NCBI GenBank assembly: GCA_023374025.1
Contig: SIJG01000080.1
Coordinates: 386,029 to 450,028, forward strand
Reading direction: 5' to 3'
Source of the DNA: Heterodera schachtii
Lineage: Eukaryota > Nematoda > Chromadorea > Rhabditida > Heteroderidae
Length of the DNA stretch: 64,000 bases
This document shows positions 45,743 to 57,396 of this stretch, piece after piece. Made by a program: the position numbers and the translations under genes. The notes under the pieces are model-generated. The model was not told where the DNA came from, did no database searches, and was given only the letters and a program-made list of their open reading frames with translations. The stretch's first letter is position 1, and every line of letters begins with the position of its first letter.

Positions 45743-47241
45743 AATATATTAAGAGAAATAACAATAATAACGATAATAAAAATTATATTCGATGTTTCTT
45801 CGTATCTTTGTTCATAATCTGATAAATAATTATGAAAAATTAAAGAGCATTAAAGTTGCATAATTCAAAATTCTCTCTGTATGTTCAAAATTTTTGCGTG
45901 TTATTTTCTTTTTAATTCGAATTTTTGTTATTCAAAAATAATATAAATTTTATAAGATCTTTTTTATTCTAATTGAATTATTATTATTTAATTTATTCAG
46001 TTGATATTTGGTCAAAATTTAAAGTTTTTTCGTGCATATTATTTCATCAATTGAAGATTAACTTTTTAGTTGAAATTTTATTTTCTCTTTATGATATCAA
46101 TAATATTGATTCTGTTTTGTGTTATTACTAAAAATCTATATTTCCTTTTTCTCACATAATTTTAATCAATATATGTTTTATTTAAATTATTTTTAGCATC
46201 ATATTTTCATTGATAAATAATGTTTAGATGGGTGGCCCTTTCCTTTATTTCAATACAAATTTTGAGTCTTTCTCCAAAAATTTTTTTGTAGGGCCGTTTT
46301 TCCAACAAAAAAAATCCGTCCTGAGCGGTATTTTTCGATTTTTTTAAGTAAAAGTGCAGAAAAAATCCGATAAACTTTTAAATTAAAATCATATAAAAAT
46401 AGAAAAGAAAAGCAATTGAAGTTAAGATTAATCGCTAATTTTGTTTTTGAGTTTTTTCATTGGGATACTTTATAAAGTTGTCATTATTTAGTTAACTGAC
46501 ATTAAATTATTTATTTATTTTTTATTATTTTTTAAATTGTATATAATGAAGTTTAATTATTTATTAGCTAACATATATTTATTATTAAATCTCATTTTCA
46601 TTTAGTTTTTATCTATATCCTTTTATTTATTAAAATTTGAATCTATCATGCCATTGCTCTATGATATTGTAGAAAATCTAAATTTATATTTGTTATTTCT
46701 GGTAAATATAATTAGAAAGTAAGCTTAAGTTCTTAAACTTTTTTCTTTTGTTGAAGCCATTCCGAATTGATTTATATTATCCTAATTTTTTTTAGCAAAT
46801 CGTACTCGCTGCCATTTCGTTGATTCTTTTTAGTAACGATTTTCAGTTATTATTTGCTTTCAATTCTTTCCTGTGTCTTTATTTCTATTTATAAACTAAT
46901 CTTTTTAATTGTTTACATTTTTAATGTATACATTTTGTTCATTTTCGAATAAAAAATATATTAACCTGTAGCTATAATTTAATTATTAATACTTTAAATG
47001 TATATTTGATATTTGTGTTTAAAAATTTATATTTTTAATGCATTAAACAACGCAAATTTTCTAAACACTATTTATATTAATTAATTGATGTTTACATACA
47101 TCATCAGTTTTAATTAATTTTTTACGATTTGCTTTTGTGTTAATCCACCATTTGCCTTCGCTCCGGCGCAGAAGTTACACGCTTCCTTAATGAATTTTGC
47201 TTTTAAATTTAATATGCAAACGATATAATAATAATTATTTA
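45705..47241. repeat. 1537-bp direct repeat, right copy
   Basis: Same sequence as 42394-43930 at an offset of 3311. Flanking bases diverge at once on both sides (G versus A before, A versus C after), which fixes the boundaries. Confidence 0.9.
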
Positions 47242-48325
47242 AAAAATAACAATACATTTATTTCTATCAGTTTTATAATCTGTCGGAAAATTAATGAAAT
47301 AATTTGTCTATTTTATTGAATTAATGATACCTTACATTTTAAAACATATCGTTCAATAAATTGAAGACTCCGTCTTTTTTTTATAATACGCCGTTGAAGT
47401 ATAAACCCATTTTTATTAAATTTTCGTCCCATGGGTTTTGAATTAAATGTAAAATTTATTGTTAAAAGGGTAACATTCAGATAAAAAAATTTACTGGGTT
47501 TAATGTATTAGTCATAGTGACGCTTAAATGAAAAAGTTGGATAATTTTTATTGAGACATTACTTTAATTTAAACACAGAACCGCTAAATATTACTTAATA
47601 CAATTTTTTAATTTTATATTTCTTGCATATCAAACATTTATTAGATAAATTATGAACAATGACTTAGTTATTTATTATTTTATTTTCTCATCATTTTATA
47701 TAGAGTTATTATTTATAGCTGCTACCTTGGTATTCTTTAACTAATTCTTTCCATGCGATTGATCAGTTATTCTTTGCAAAAATTTACGATGCTTTTAATT
47801 TTATTCAAGCAAGTAAAGTGTTAGTTTATAAAAAATTATTAGAAAAATTTAAAAATTTTTAACAGATTTAGAAATAATAGCTATTATATTTAAAATTAAA
47901 TACATATATATTAACTTTGTTTTGTTTGTACATAAATAGTTTATGGTCGACGTAATGGAAACCTATTTCAAAAAAGAATGCTCATAATTTTTTTTAAATG
48001 CACATATTTCAGTCATCAATCATGAAAATGACGATTAAAAATCATATAAATTAATAATATACTCAAAATAATAAATAAATCATAATATTGAATAAAAATA
48101 AGTTATAATACAAACTTTTCATTGAAAACACTCAAATAAATCAAATATAATATATAAAAAAATATAATCTTTTCGAAAATTAAAATATTAAATTATTTTA
48201 TTATGATGTATTGATACTAAAAAATCAGACACTTTTCTAAACAATGTAAAAAAGCTATGATTAAAGATTTTTGTTCAATGCCGAACATGCGAATAAATTT
48301 TATAAAAAAATAAAATAAAAACTAG
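47242..48325. other. AT-rich stretch, no gene seen
   Basis: No frame above chance, no inverted or tandem repeat noticed. Confidence 0.5.
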
Positions 48326-48750
48326 GGAAGACGTATGAGAAGTTCCAGAATTCTGGAACGAAGAGATAGAATTTCTGAAAAGCATGAATTGAGAAAGAAT
48401 GATTAAAGAATTCCTTAGGAAAACAATGAGAAATTCTCTTTCTCCAGAATGTTGGAGTCTTTCCTGAAAGGGAAGGAAATTTAAATTTCTGAATTCATAT
48501 TCGTTCCGGATGGAATGTTATTACAGAATTCTCCCGAAAAACAATGTCAAGTTCTCTCTCTCCATAATTCTGGAATGCTTTCCGGAAAGGAACAGAAAGC
48601 TGAGTCTCTCCCTCTCTCCATAATTCTGGAATGCTTCCCAGAAAGGAATAAATAAATATTCTGGTAAGCTGCGTCTCACTTTCCAGAATTTTGGAATCTT
48701 TCCGGAAAGGGGATGGTTTCTCATTTCAGAATTCATACAGAAATTGAGAA
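48326..48750. repeat. Degenerate minisatellite with CCAGAATTCTGG words
   Basis: Four to five imperfect units share a CT-rich lead, CC(A)(G/T)AATTCTGGAATG and CTTTCCGGAAAGG. Clear unit heads lie near 48430, 48550, 48605 and 48680, with spacing from about 55 to 120 bp. Many words are palindromic (TTCCAGAATTCTGGAA, TTTCCGGAAA). The minus-strand frame at 48521-48736 is only a read through these units. Confidence 0.65.
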
Positions 48751-51700
48751 TTAATTCTTTATGGATTTTTGAAAAATAGCATAATAAAAAATATAAAAAT
48801 TAAATTTAAAAACTAAAAATAAGCGATTAATTAAATAATAGAGTTACTTTATGTGATGGAAATTTTAACAACGCTTTCGCGGACACGAGATTATATTATC
48901 ACCGACTTTGGAACATTGGAGAACATGGAGACAAAATAATCACATACTAAAAAAACATTGATTGTAAATTGCAATGAAAATAAAATACCAAATTTATTTT
49001 TAGTTTCAATAAATACTTTTATTTACGATAAAATTAGCGACAGATTATTATTTAAATAAATAAAATTTTAATTTAAAATAATAAATAAACTAAAAATAAA
49101 TTTTTCTTACCGAATTTTTCTTTCTTTTTTAATATAACCCAATGATATAATTTGGCATAAAGCAATGAATAATACAAAAGGAATAATAGTTATAATATCT
49201 TAAGAATAATTTCTGGAATTCATTACAATGAATCAAAAATTTAAAATGTACTCAGAGAATTATTAAAAACTAATATAAATAATATACCATATTCAGCGAA
49301 ATCGACCCTCAGCACATGGAGCGATTATGATAAAAGCATATAAATTATTTAATATCTTAGTAAAAAAATTTAAATAGTTAAAATAACAATAATTTAAAAA
49401 AACAAAATTTGATTAATATTTACTTTTATATATTCTAATAAGATTTTTTGCATTGTGTTAATCGTCATTCAAAAAATTTTATTGAGTTTCAGAAAAGTTT
49501 GAGTCAAAATTGTTGAGTCAAAATTTTCTGAGCTTTTTTGGTTAGAACTTTTTGTAAATTTTTACGAATTTTTTAAAAATTACATAAGTAGTAGAGGATG
49601 CTTCGAGCTGTTGCTAAATACTAAATTGCATTAATTTATTAAGTTGAAGCTAAGTTATGATTAATATTTAGCAAATTAAATTAAAATAATAATTGAATTT
49701 AATTATTACGAACACTCAAACTTTTGTCACTTCGGCTCAACACGGAAACAAACAAGCAACTTGAGTACATAGCATGGGAGAATATTAAAAAACAATTACC
49801 AAATCTTTAAAAATTGAGATAGAATAGTAAAAACAAATAGAAAAAATAATTTATTCCTCATTAAGTGCAAAAATTAATAAATTCATGGAATTTATTAAAA
49901 AATTGTATAAATATAAAAATAAATTGCCAATAAATTTAAATTTAAAATAATTAAAAAATTAAATAAAATTGCTAAAAGTGCTTTTATTGAAAAAATAAAT
50001 AGATATTTACAAAAATGAAATTCTCTTACACATGGAAAGTTAGCCACAATTGTACATGCAATACAGACTATATTTTAATATTAAAAGGTTTATTATATTA
50101 AACATTCATCGGTCATCAATATATTTTTAAATTATAAAGCAGAAATTTAAATTTGATCTAATAAAAAATTTTGCTCTAAACCTTTAAAAATAAAAGGTAT
50201 ATATATATCATTAAATAATCTGTTTTAATATTATATTTTATTTCAAAAATTTGAATTTTTAAATTATATAATTAAAATCCAAAAAGAAAAAAGAATACGA
50301 CAAACTTGAAAAGAAAAAAAATTTACTTTAGCTTATGAAATTAAACATTATTCTTCCGTGGAAAATTTAAAATTTCATCGTTTTTTTATTGACAGTGAGT
50401 GACTAATAAACAAAAATATTGTAATCAAATATCATATGAACAAAAGTGAAAAATAAGAAAAATAAGTTTTATATGCATTCAAGTATCAAATAATATTTAA
50501 AATCACCTAATAATATATTATAACACTTTATTTATAAAATTAAATTCTAAATATCCAGAAATATTAAAACAAAAATCTCCGTACAATAGTCATATTTCAC
50601 CAATTCAACAAAAATTGATCAAGGAAGAAGAAGTCCACGTAGAGAATTATTTATTAACAAAAAATAAAATTGTTGATTATTAACTCTGCATTGCTCATGA
50701 GAGAGAAAAAAATTTAAAAAAAATTCACATAAATTTACTTTTTAACAGTGTTTTTATTATAGAGGTGCGACGTTTTTTCCGTGAAAAATTTAGACTGGAT
50801 AAAATTGAATATTAATGAAAAAAAAATTGTTTCCAGGAAAAATTTTATATTTTTATTTTTGAATAAGGATTTTTCATGCCATTTTTGATTGCAACGACAG
50901 AATACCAAATTTAAAATAATTGGCATTTCGTAAAAACCGCCACCAATGCGCGTTTCGTCAAAAATATGTTTTTGCCCAGAACTTTTTTAACCTTAATAAA
51001 ATTTTCTGAAATTTTAAAGGTAAATAGAGAATTTTAGTGTTATAGAATATATAAGTATAATCAGAAATATTATTTTTTTATGTTTATTCATTTAATATTA
51101 ATATTACTATTTTATTAAATTGAATTAATATGATTACGCTACTTTGAAATAAAATAAAACAATTTTGCAAGTTATTGCAAAATTAATCACGAACAAGAAT
51201 ATAGAAAAGTTAAATAAATATTATATTAATTCAATGTACGAGGAGAGGTTAAAATTTAAAAAAATGAATTTAATAAAAAAGGGTTAAAAACATTGAAATA
51301 AATGTGCAAATAAATTTAAAAGATTTAGATTTAATATGATTAAATCTGATCACAAATGACGACCTGTTTCTGACTAGAATATTTACAATACAAATTCTGG
51401 TTTACTCTGCTAAGGTTTTATATTATTTTAATTATATTCAAATATACTCCGCATAAAATAGTTAAGGATAGAACGTTGATTAGATGGCTATTTTGATGAA
51501 AATAATAATTTATCTAATAAAAATAATATAATTAAAACAAATAGATAAGAAAAAGATAGTCATAAATTGCAAAATTAAGAGTTTTTTCACTAAGATTAAT
51601 ATTTATGAGAAAAAATGGTAGTAAATTAATATTTATTTTAATTATCAATGCATATGCCATATTTTTAATAAATCTTTCTAATTTGTTAATTATTTGATAA

Positions 51701-53170
51701 TTTTAAAGCAAGCGAAAAGAATGCTGCTAGAAAAGTAGTGGAATGGTCTTGGTCTCAAAACGCATGAAAACTTATAATAAAGAGATTAAATTGTATTTAT
51801 TAAAGAAAAAGTACCTAAAAATATTGAGTATGATTTAATTTTTTGAAATGAAAAAAGAATAATTAAATATGTTTAAAATAATCAATAAAACTTTGAATTA
51901 ATTTTCAGTAATTATATAAAATAGATTAATCAATTTTAAATAAAATAAAATTCCATTCGTCTATTATTTAGCTTTAGTATGTTTCATGTGTACTGTCCCA
52001 TTTTAAATAAACTAAAATGAAATTATTAAGATTATAAAGATAATGCTTTACATACATTTAAAATTCACAAAGATTCAAAACAATCAAAGGAAAAAAACGT
52101 TAAATAAAAAAACTTACTTTAAATCTAAATGGTAATTTAATTATTTATTACAGACATACAAAACGCATGACTTGACTGCAAAAATTGATTCTACAGTGCT
52201 GACATCAACGTTATAGCCTCGAATTCAAAAAAATGAATTTTTTACTAACAAACCAAAACCCAATAAATGAAATAGAAATAGATTTTATATACATATGTCA
52301 AATTGTTAAATATAAATGTATTACAGAATCTAAATGCATTTTTAATATGTAAAAAATATACACGAGATTAAAAAATAAACTTGACAATAACGATCCAGAA
52401 GCAAAACATAAAAAACTTAGCACAATAAATAACACTTGTAAATGCAGTAGAGATATTAGAATTATTGATACAAAACATCAATTCATTCCTCATCAAATAA
52501 CGTTCTGAAATTTTCATAATTTTTATGTCATTTAAAGTTTAAAATTTGTAAAGAAACAATTCATATTTGGTCAGTAAATAAAATTGAAATTGATTTGATC
52601 AATCATATATCCTCATCTGAATGGGTAGGAAAATTATTCTAGAAAATAACATTTTCAGTAAAAAAATAGTAAATTTACTCCAATTATCTAATGCCTTACA
52701 ATGATTATTAAATCACAAAGAGTATATTGATTTGAGGACTGACCATTTAATTTTAATTGAAAATAATTAAATAGATATTTTTTGTTCTGGTTTTAATTAA
52801 TTTGATTTTTCAAAACTTAATGATCAAAAACAAATGCTTAATCATCGTCAATTTAATTTAATTTAAGCATACCTTGAAATAATTAGTTTAAGTTGGATTT
52901 ACATACATTTGAAATTGACAAAGGTAAAAACAACCAATGGGTTCAAAAATGTTAAGTAAAAAAGCTAATATTAAATCTAAACGATAATTAATTTATTATT
53001 AAAATAATACCAAATATTTTGTTAGTTTATTCGATGCATCATTTTAGGTTTAAAAAATTTGTTCAGTAAAAAAAATTGAAGATAGAATTTTTAGACCTTC
53101 TAAATAGGCCTACCGATTGCTGCAGTTGATTGAACTTTCTGAGTCAAAGGACAAAAAGTGCTAATTTGGA
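48751..53170. other. AT-rich desert, no gene seen
   Basis: Mostly A-rich on the plus strand. A 63-codon minus frame at 50735-50926 is Lys/Phe/Asn-rich and not convincing. Short GC-richer patches (48870-48930, 50935-50960, 52185-52225) carry no clear frame or splice signals. Confidence 0.5.
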
Positions 53171-53172
53171 CG

Positions 53173-53441
53173 AACGACGAAAAGTGCAAAATTTGATAAT
53201 TTTTTGACTAAAGCAACTCATAACGTTTCTCAAACGCAATCAAATTGCATAATCTTGAAATCATACGATAGCCCTTGAGACGCGTTAAAACTTAAAACTT
53301 AATAAAAAAAAATTTGAAATTTAGCAATCAAATAACGCAATTCTTGGCTATCATATGAAACCAAGATTGTGTAATTTGATATCTTTTTAAATTTAGTTTT
53401 TCTATAAGTTTTGAGAAACAATAAGATATTGTTATCTTTTC
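53173..53441. mobile_element. Foldback (MITE-like) inverted repeat
   Basis: Arms TCAAATTGCATAATCTTGAA then ATCATACGATAGCC (53244-53277) and the inverse (53347-53380) match over ~34 bp with six mismatches. Outer arms (GTTTCTCAAAC and GTTTTGAGAAAC; ACGAAAAG and CTTTTCGT) extend the fold with gaps. No target duplication is certain, so ends are approximate. Confidence 0.5.
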
Positions 53442-53785
53442 GTTTTTGTCTTCAAAAGTTTAAAACCTTTTACATCATATATAGCGTTTTAATAATTTTA
53501 ACGATTTTTTTAATCATACTGTTAATATCATATCAAAATTAAAAATTATTAATGCTTTTTCTGTTAATAAAGGTATTGAGTATATTTACCACCTATGGAC
53601 AAGTCATATGAAATTGAGTTTATGGAATTTAACCAAGTCTCTGAAATAATGAGAATATTTAGTTTTTTATTTTGTGTTATAAAATTTAAGTCAGGGATTT
53701 TATTAGGAAGCGAGCGAGCATTAAAAAGTAGACATTTAATTGTTTTTGTATTTAAAATAGTTTTTTGCGGTTTGCTCGCGCACCC

Positions 53786-53935
53786 CTATAAGTCCCTTGT
53801 CCTGAGTGGTTTAGGGTTCGAAAGAGCTTTGAGCTCCAAGTCGACGACAATGTATTTAAACATGCCGGCGGCTTGGTTAGCCTCATAGGCCTTTTTACGA
53901 AGGTCATACAGAATTGATAATTCATTATGTGTCAT
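53786..53935 (-). CDS. 49-codon coding-like ORF, unknown
   Basis: ATG at 53935-53933 reads MTHNELSILYDLRKKAYEAN then QAAGMFKYIVVDLELKALSN and PKPLRTRDL, ending TAG. Composition is balanced (about 46% GC) in an AT desert, and the sequence alternates charged and hydrophobic residues as a folded helix-rich domain would. In-frame TAA lies 14 codons upstream of the ATG. It could be a small gene, a single exon or a degraded copy of one. The longer plus-strand frame at 53595-53888 overlaps it and has an AT-rich, Phe-rich first half, so I prefer the minus strand. No family is recognised. Confidence 0.4.
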   Translation of the reverse strand: MTHNELSILYDLRKKAYEANQAAGMFKYIVVDLELKALSNPKPLRTRDL

Positions 53936-54436
53936 ATCTCGGCGGGCAATAAGATTATGCGGATTTTATAATTTTTTAAATTTTGAAACAATAATTATAA
54001 AAAAATATATTGTTGTTTATTTTGTACTTTAGGCCATAACTTCTTTAGGTATTGTTACATATTTTACCCTAATGTTTATCATTTAATAATTGCATCTAAA
54101 TTTCAGGGTTTATTTAATATAAATATTTTTCTTTATTTGGCTGGTAGTTTTGATTATAAATTCGCTAAAATTTGCAGGGAATTTAAGGTTTTATTAAACT
54201 TTTTCATAAACAACTAACAAATTTCTTTTAATTTTACGAAAATTTTAAAATTTCCACATTAATGAAAACACCTAGGGTTGATTATGCCAAGTTAATTATT
54301 CATTTCCTTATTTGTTTGGGGTTAAAACAGAACTATCAAGCATTTAAAATATTATTAAATTTTTATATTTACCAGAAAAACTATAAGTTTTAATTTAATA
54401 TGTCGCAACTCGTAAAATCGAAATTTGTTTTTAGCA

Positions 54437-54690
54437 TTAAAATAATGCAAAAAGGGCGATAAGGGGAATGGTCTGGCTGCTTGTTTCCTTTAAATGGCCC
54501 CAATTTGCTCCCAATTCACATTCACTTCCCTTCCAAGGGGCAATCAATGCATATTCCATTGCCCTTCCCGCTCTCAGTCTCTCTCTCTCTCTCTCTCTCC
54601 TTTCTCTTTCTCCCCGTTGCCCATGCCTTGGACCACTTCTGACCATTTCCTTTCCTGGTCCCTTTCTATTAAATTTGTTCTAAATATTTC
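54437..54690. other. GC- and CT-rich patch, function unclear
   Basis: About 250 bp with unusually high GC, bounded by AT desert. It contains a (CT)n tract (54571-54614) and a hairpin AAGGGGCAAT..ATTGCCCTT (about 54535-54568). The strand-plus frames (54468-54683, 54494-54697) are Ser/Leu repeats from CT. The minus frame (54437-54646) has an Arg/Glu tract from the same repeat, then EYALIAPWKGSECELGANWG, which looks more protein-like. A promoter, a decayed exon or a transposon fragment are all possible. Confidence 0.3.
54571..54614. repeat. CT microsatellite
   Basis: (TC)n of about 12 pure repeats followed by TTTCTCTTTCTCC. Confidence 0.9.
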
Positions 54691-54699
54691 GCGATAACA

Positions 54700-57396
54700 T
54701 TTATTTAAGTATTAAAATTTAATTTATTTTTTTCAATAGCTTATGCATGGTTTAAGGATTTTCAAAGCAATTCAATTAAAATAAAATATTTTTAAAAGAA
54801 TTTTAATTATATTTAACAACATTAAAAGTTGCGTGGTTCGATTAAATATTTTTAATAATTAATTCTTCAATAATTTAGTTTATTAATAATATTTGGTTTT
54901 TAATAAGAAGCGAAATCGTATTATAATGAAAAATATTTTATTTAATTAATTAATTCATTGTGTTTTTTTGATTTGTTGTTGCATTACTCCGAAATTTCAT
55001 AATCCAAATAATACAATTTGATAAATGCATTTTTTTAAATCTCATGCACCGGGAACTGCATTCTTGTTGTCGTTGTAAAAACATGTAAATATAATGGTTT
55101 TGTAAAATTTAAAGAATTTATTGATGTATAATTTTAAAATACCCAGTCAACGCATCAATTACCCAATTTAATTTCACTGATCTTATTAAGCACATGGAAG
55201 TTCAATTTTCTATCATTTAAAGAAAAAATATTATTTAAACAATAATTTTTATACATGTTATTATTTGGATTATATACATATAATATTTGTAAGAATTTCT
55301 AGAACAATATGCATATTTTAATATTTGAATTAACCTACTTAAAATTTTCATATAATAATCAATTATAAATTGCAACAAAAATGCAATGAAAAAATTTTTT
55401 TGACGCGATCACATTTTTTGGCGAATTATTCAAAAAAACTTTAAAAATTTTTCCACTAAGTTTGTTTTTTTTCTTGACCTAAATTGTAATTTATTTTCTT
55501 TCTTGACTAAATTTTGATTTTTTATATTTTATTTTATTTTAAAATGTATTCAAAAATGTCGGATATGTATAATTATTTGCAACTGTAATCAATGAATAAA
55601 TTGTTTGCCTTAATTTGAAATATTTTCATATAGAAAACAGCAATTTTTTAATGTTTAATTAATATTTATTAAAAACATTTTGCAAAATTAAGCGCATTTA
55701 ACAAATTCATTTAAAATTATTCATCAAATAGGTATATCAACTTCTCTATGACTATGATCATTGAGAAAGTTGGAAATTAGAATATCAAATGTTTCTTCTT
55801 GTAATCAGGATACTATTTTTCTCAAAATACGTATTTGTTATTTATTATTTCGATATATTTTCATTATGTTAGTCAAAAAATTAATATTAGTCCATTGGTA
55901 TTATAAGTTTAAATATATTTAAATTTAAATTATTTATCACACATCTCATTCACTAACACCTTTAATCTCAATTTTTCATTTTTTAAGATTTGTTGCTAGT
56001 TTCTCAAAGAAATGTTTATAAAAATAACTCAATCTTTCAGTAGCGGATATCGTTACTATCGTTGGTTTTAATTCTTAAGAGAATATTCAAGTTTTTATTA
56101 TTATATTTGGTAATTCTTTAATTATTATTTTCTTTTTATAGTTATTATTAATATTATACCATTAAATGCTGAAATTAATTTTTGAATTAAAGCAATATTA
56201 AAATAATTTTCAATGTCTTAAATTTTCTTTCATTAACCTTTATATATCAAAAATCATAATTATTCTTTTAAGCATATACTGTTTATTTTGAGTTAATATT
56301 TTTTATTCTCATCTTATGAAATGTTCTCTTCCATTTTATGAGTCTGTTACAATATATAATTTATTTTATACAATTGGCAAGGCTTAACGAAGACCCACCG
56401 TTGTTGTCAGGTTTGCAAATTGAATAATTTTGCATTTTCATTATAATATAATTTTCATAGATTATTTTTCATAAGTAATTTTGCTTAAATTTTATTCTGC
56501 CTTTTTTTAAGTAATAATAATAGCAAATGATGAATTAGTTTTTAATTAAACAGAATTATAAGGGAAACATTTTTGCTATAAAAAAAAGAAATTTAGAAGT
56601 ATTGTTTCAATAAGTTAGTGTGTACTAAAGGTGCTAAGTATTTTATGGTCGTGTGAACTATAATAGAAACGAAAAATATTTTCTAAAAAATTTAAATTTA
56701 TTGGTATATTTTATGTTTTTTAATAAAAATAAAATTTAAAAAATAAAGGCACAATAGAATCAAGGAATGAAATTGGTTTTTCGGTTTGATTTGGTGTGAT
56801 ATAAATTGAGAATGTATTTTATGGGATTTAAATTGTATAGTATGATAATTATATTAATTTAGGATCAATTACATGAATTAAAATCCCTTTCAAATTTTTA
56901 CTACTTATTTTTTCATTACATTAATAATTTAAGATTTACAATTATATTATTACTGTAATTTATTTAAAGTAAATTGTCAAAATTTTTCAAATTTATTTAA
57001 TGGTTAAAAATAAGCATACTTATTAATTACTTTTTATTATTCTATTTCTTGAATTATAATTTTATTTTAATTCAAAAGCTTCAAAGGTAAATTGATAATT
57101 CCTTTTTTTTTGCAATATTTTAAATTTTAGTTATTGATTTTATTATAGAAATGATTACAAAAATTTGTAAAATTTTCTCCACATGCTTAAATTTTTCACA
57201 TCGTATTTTAAACTTATCCATTATATTTAGGTAAATAAAGATTCCAAAAAATCTCATTTTTAATTTTTGTATTGAGACGGGAAATTCGGTGTATCCTACA
57301 GAAATAAATTTTCTCCTTTTATTATTTATTTTTATTTGATTTTTAATTTTGCCTTTTAATGTAAAATTAATATGGTTGGTTGGTCATAGCTAACTG
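54700..57396. other. AT-rich stretch with one small ORF
   Basis: T-rich desert. The only notable patch is at 56338-56427, listed separately. 55985-56010 (TGCTAGTTTCTCAAA) resembles the dispersed repeat at 33785. Confidence 0.5.
56338..56427 (+). CDS. 29-codon ORF or exon
   Basis: ATG reads MSLLQYIIYFIQLARLNEDP then PLLSGLQIE and TAA. The second half is GC-rich (GGCTTAACGAAGACCCACCG). A donor-like TCAG|GTTTGC lies after PLLS. It might be a first exon with a hydrophobic leader. There is no further support. Confidence 0.22.
   Translation: MSLLQYIIYFIQLARLNEDPPLLSGLQIE

Noticed and set aside
42394..47241. LTR retrotransposon with 1.5-kb LTRs
   Set aside because: The internal RT is of the non-LTR type (FADD, GVPQGSGLGP). 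There is no gag, protease, integrase, primer-binding site or TG..CA ends.
53800..53840. tRNA-like B box (GGTTCGAA)
   Set aside because: No cloverleaf, acceptor stem or anticodon arm can be drawn around it.
54468..54697. Ser/Leu-rich plus-strand ORFs
   Set aside because: Translations of the CT microsatellite.
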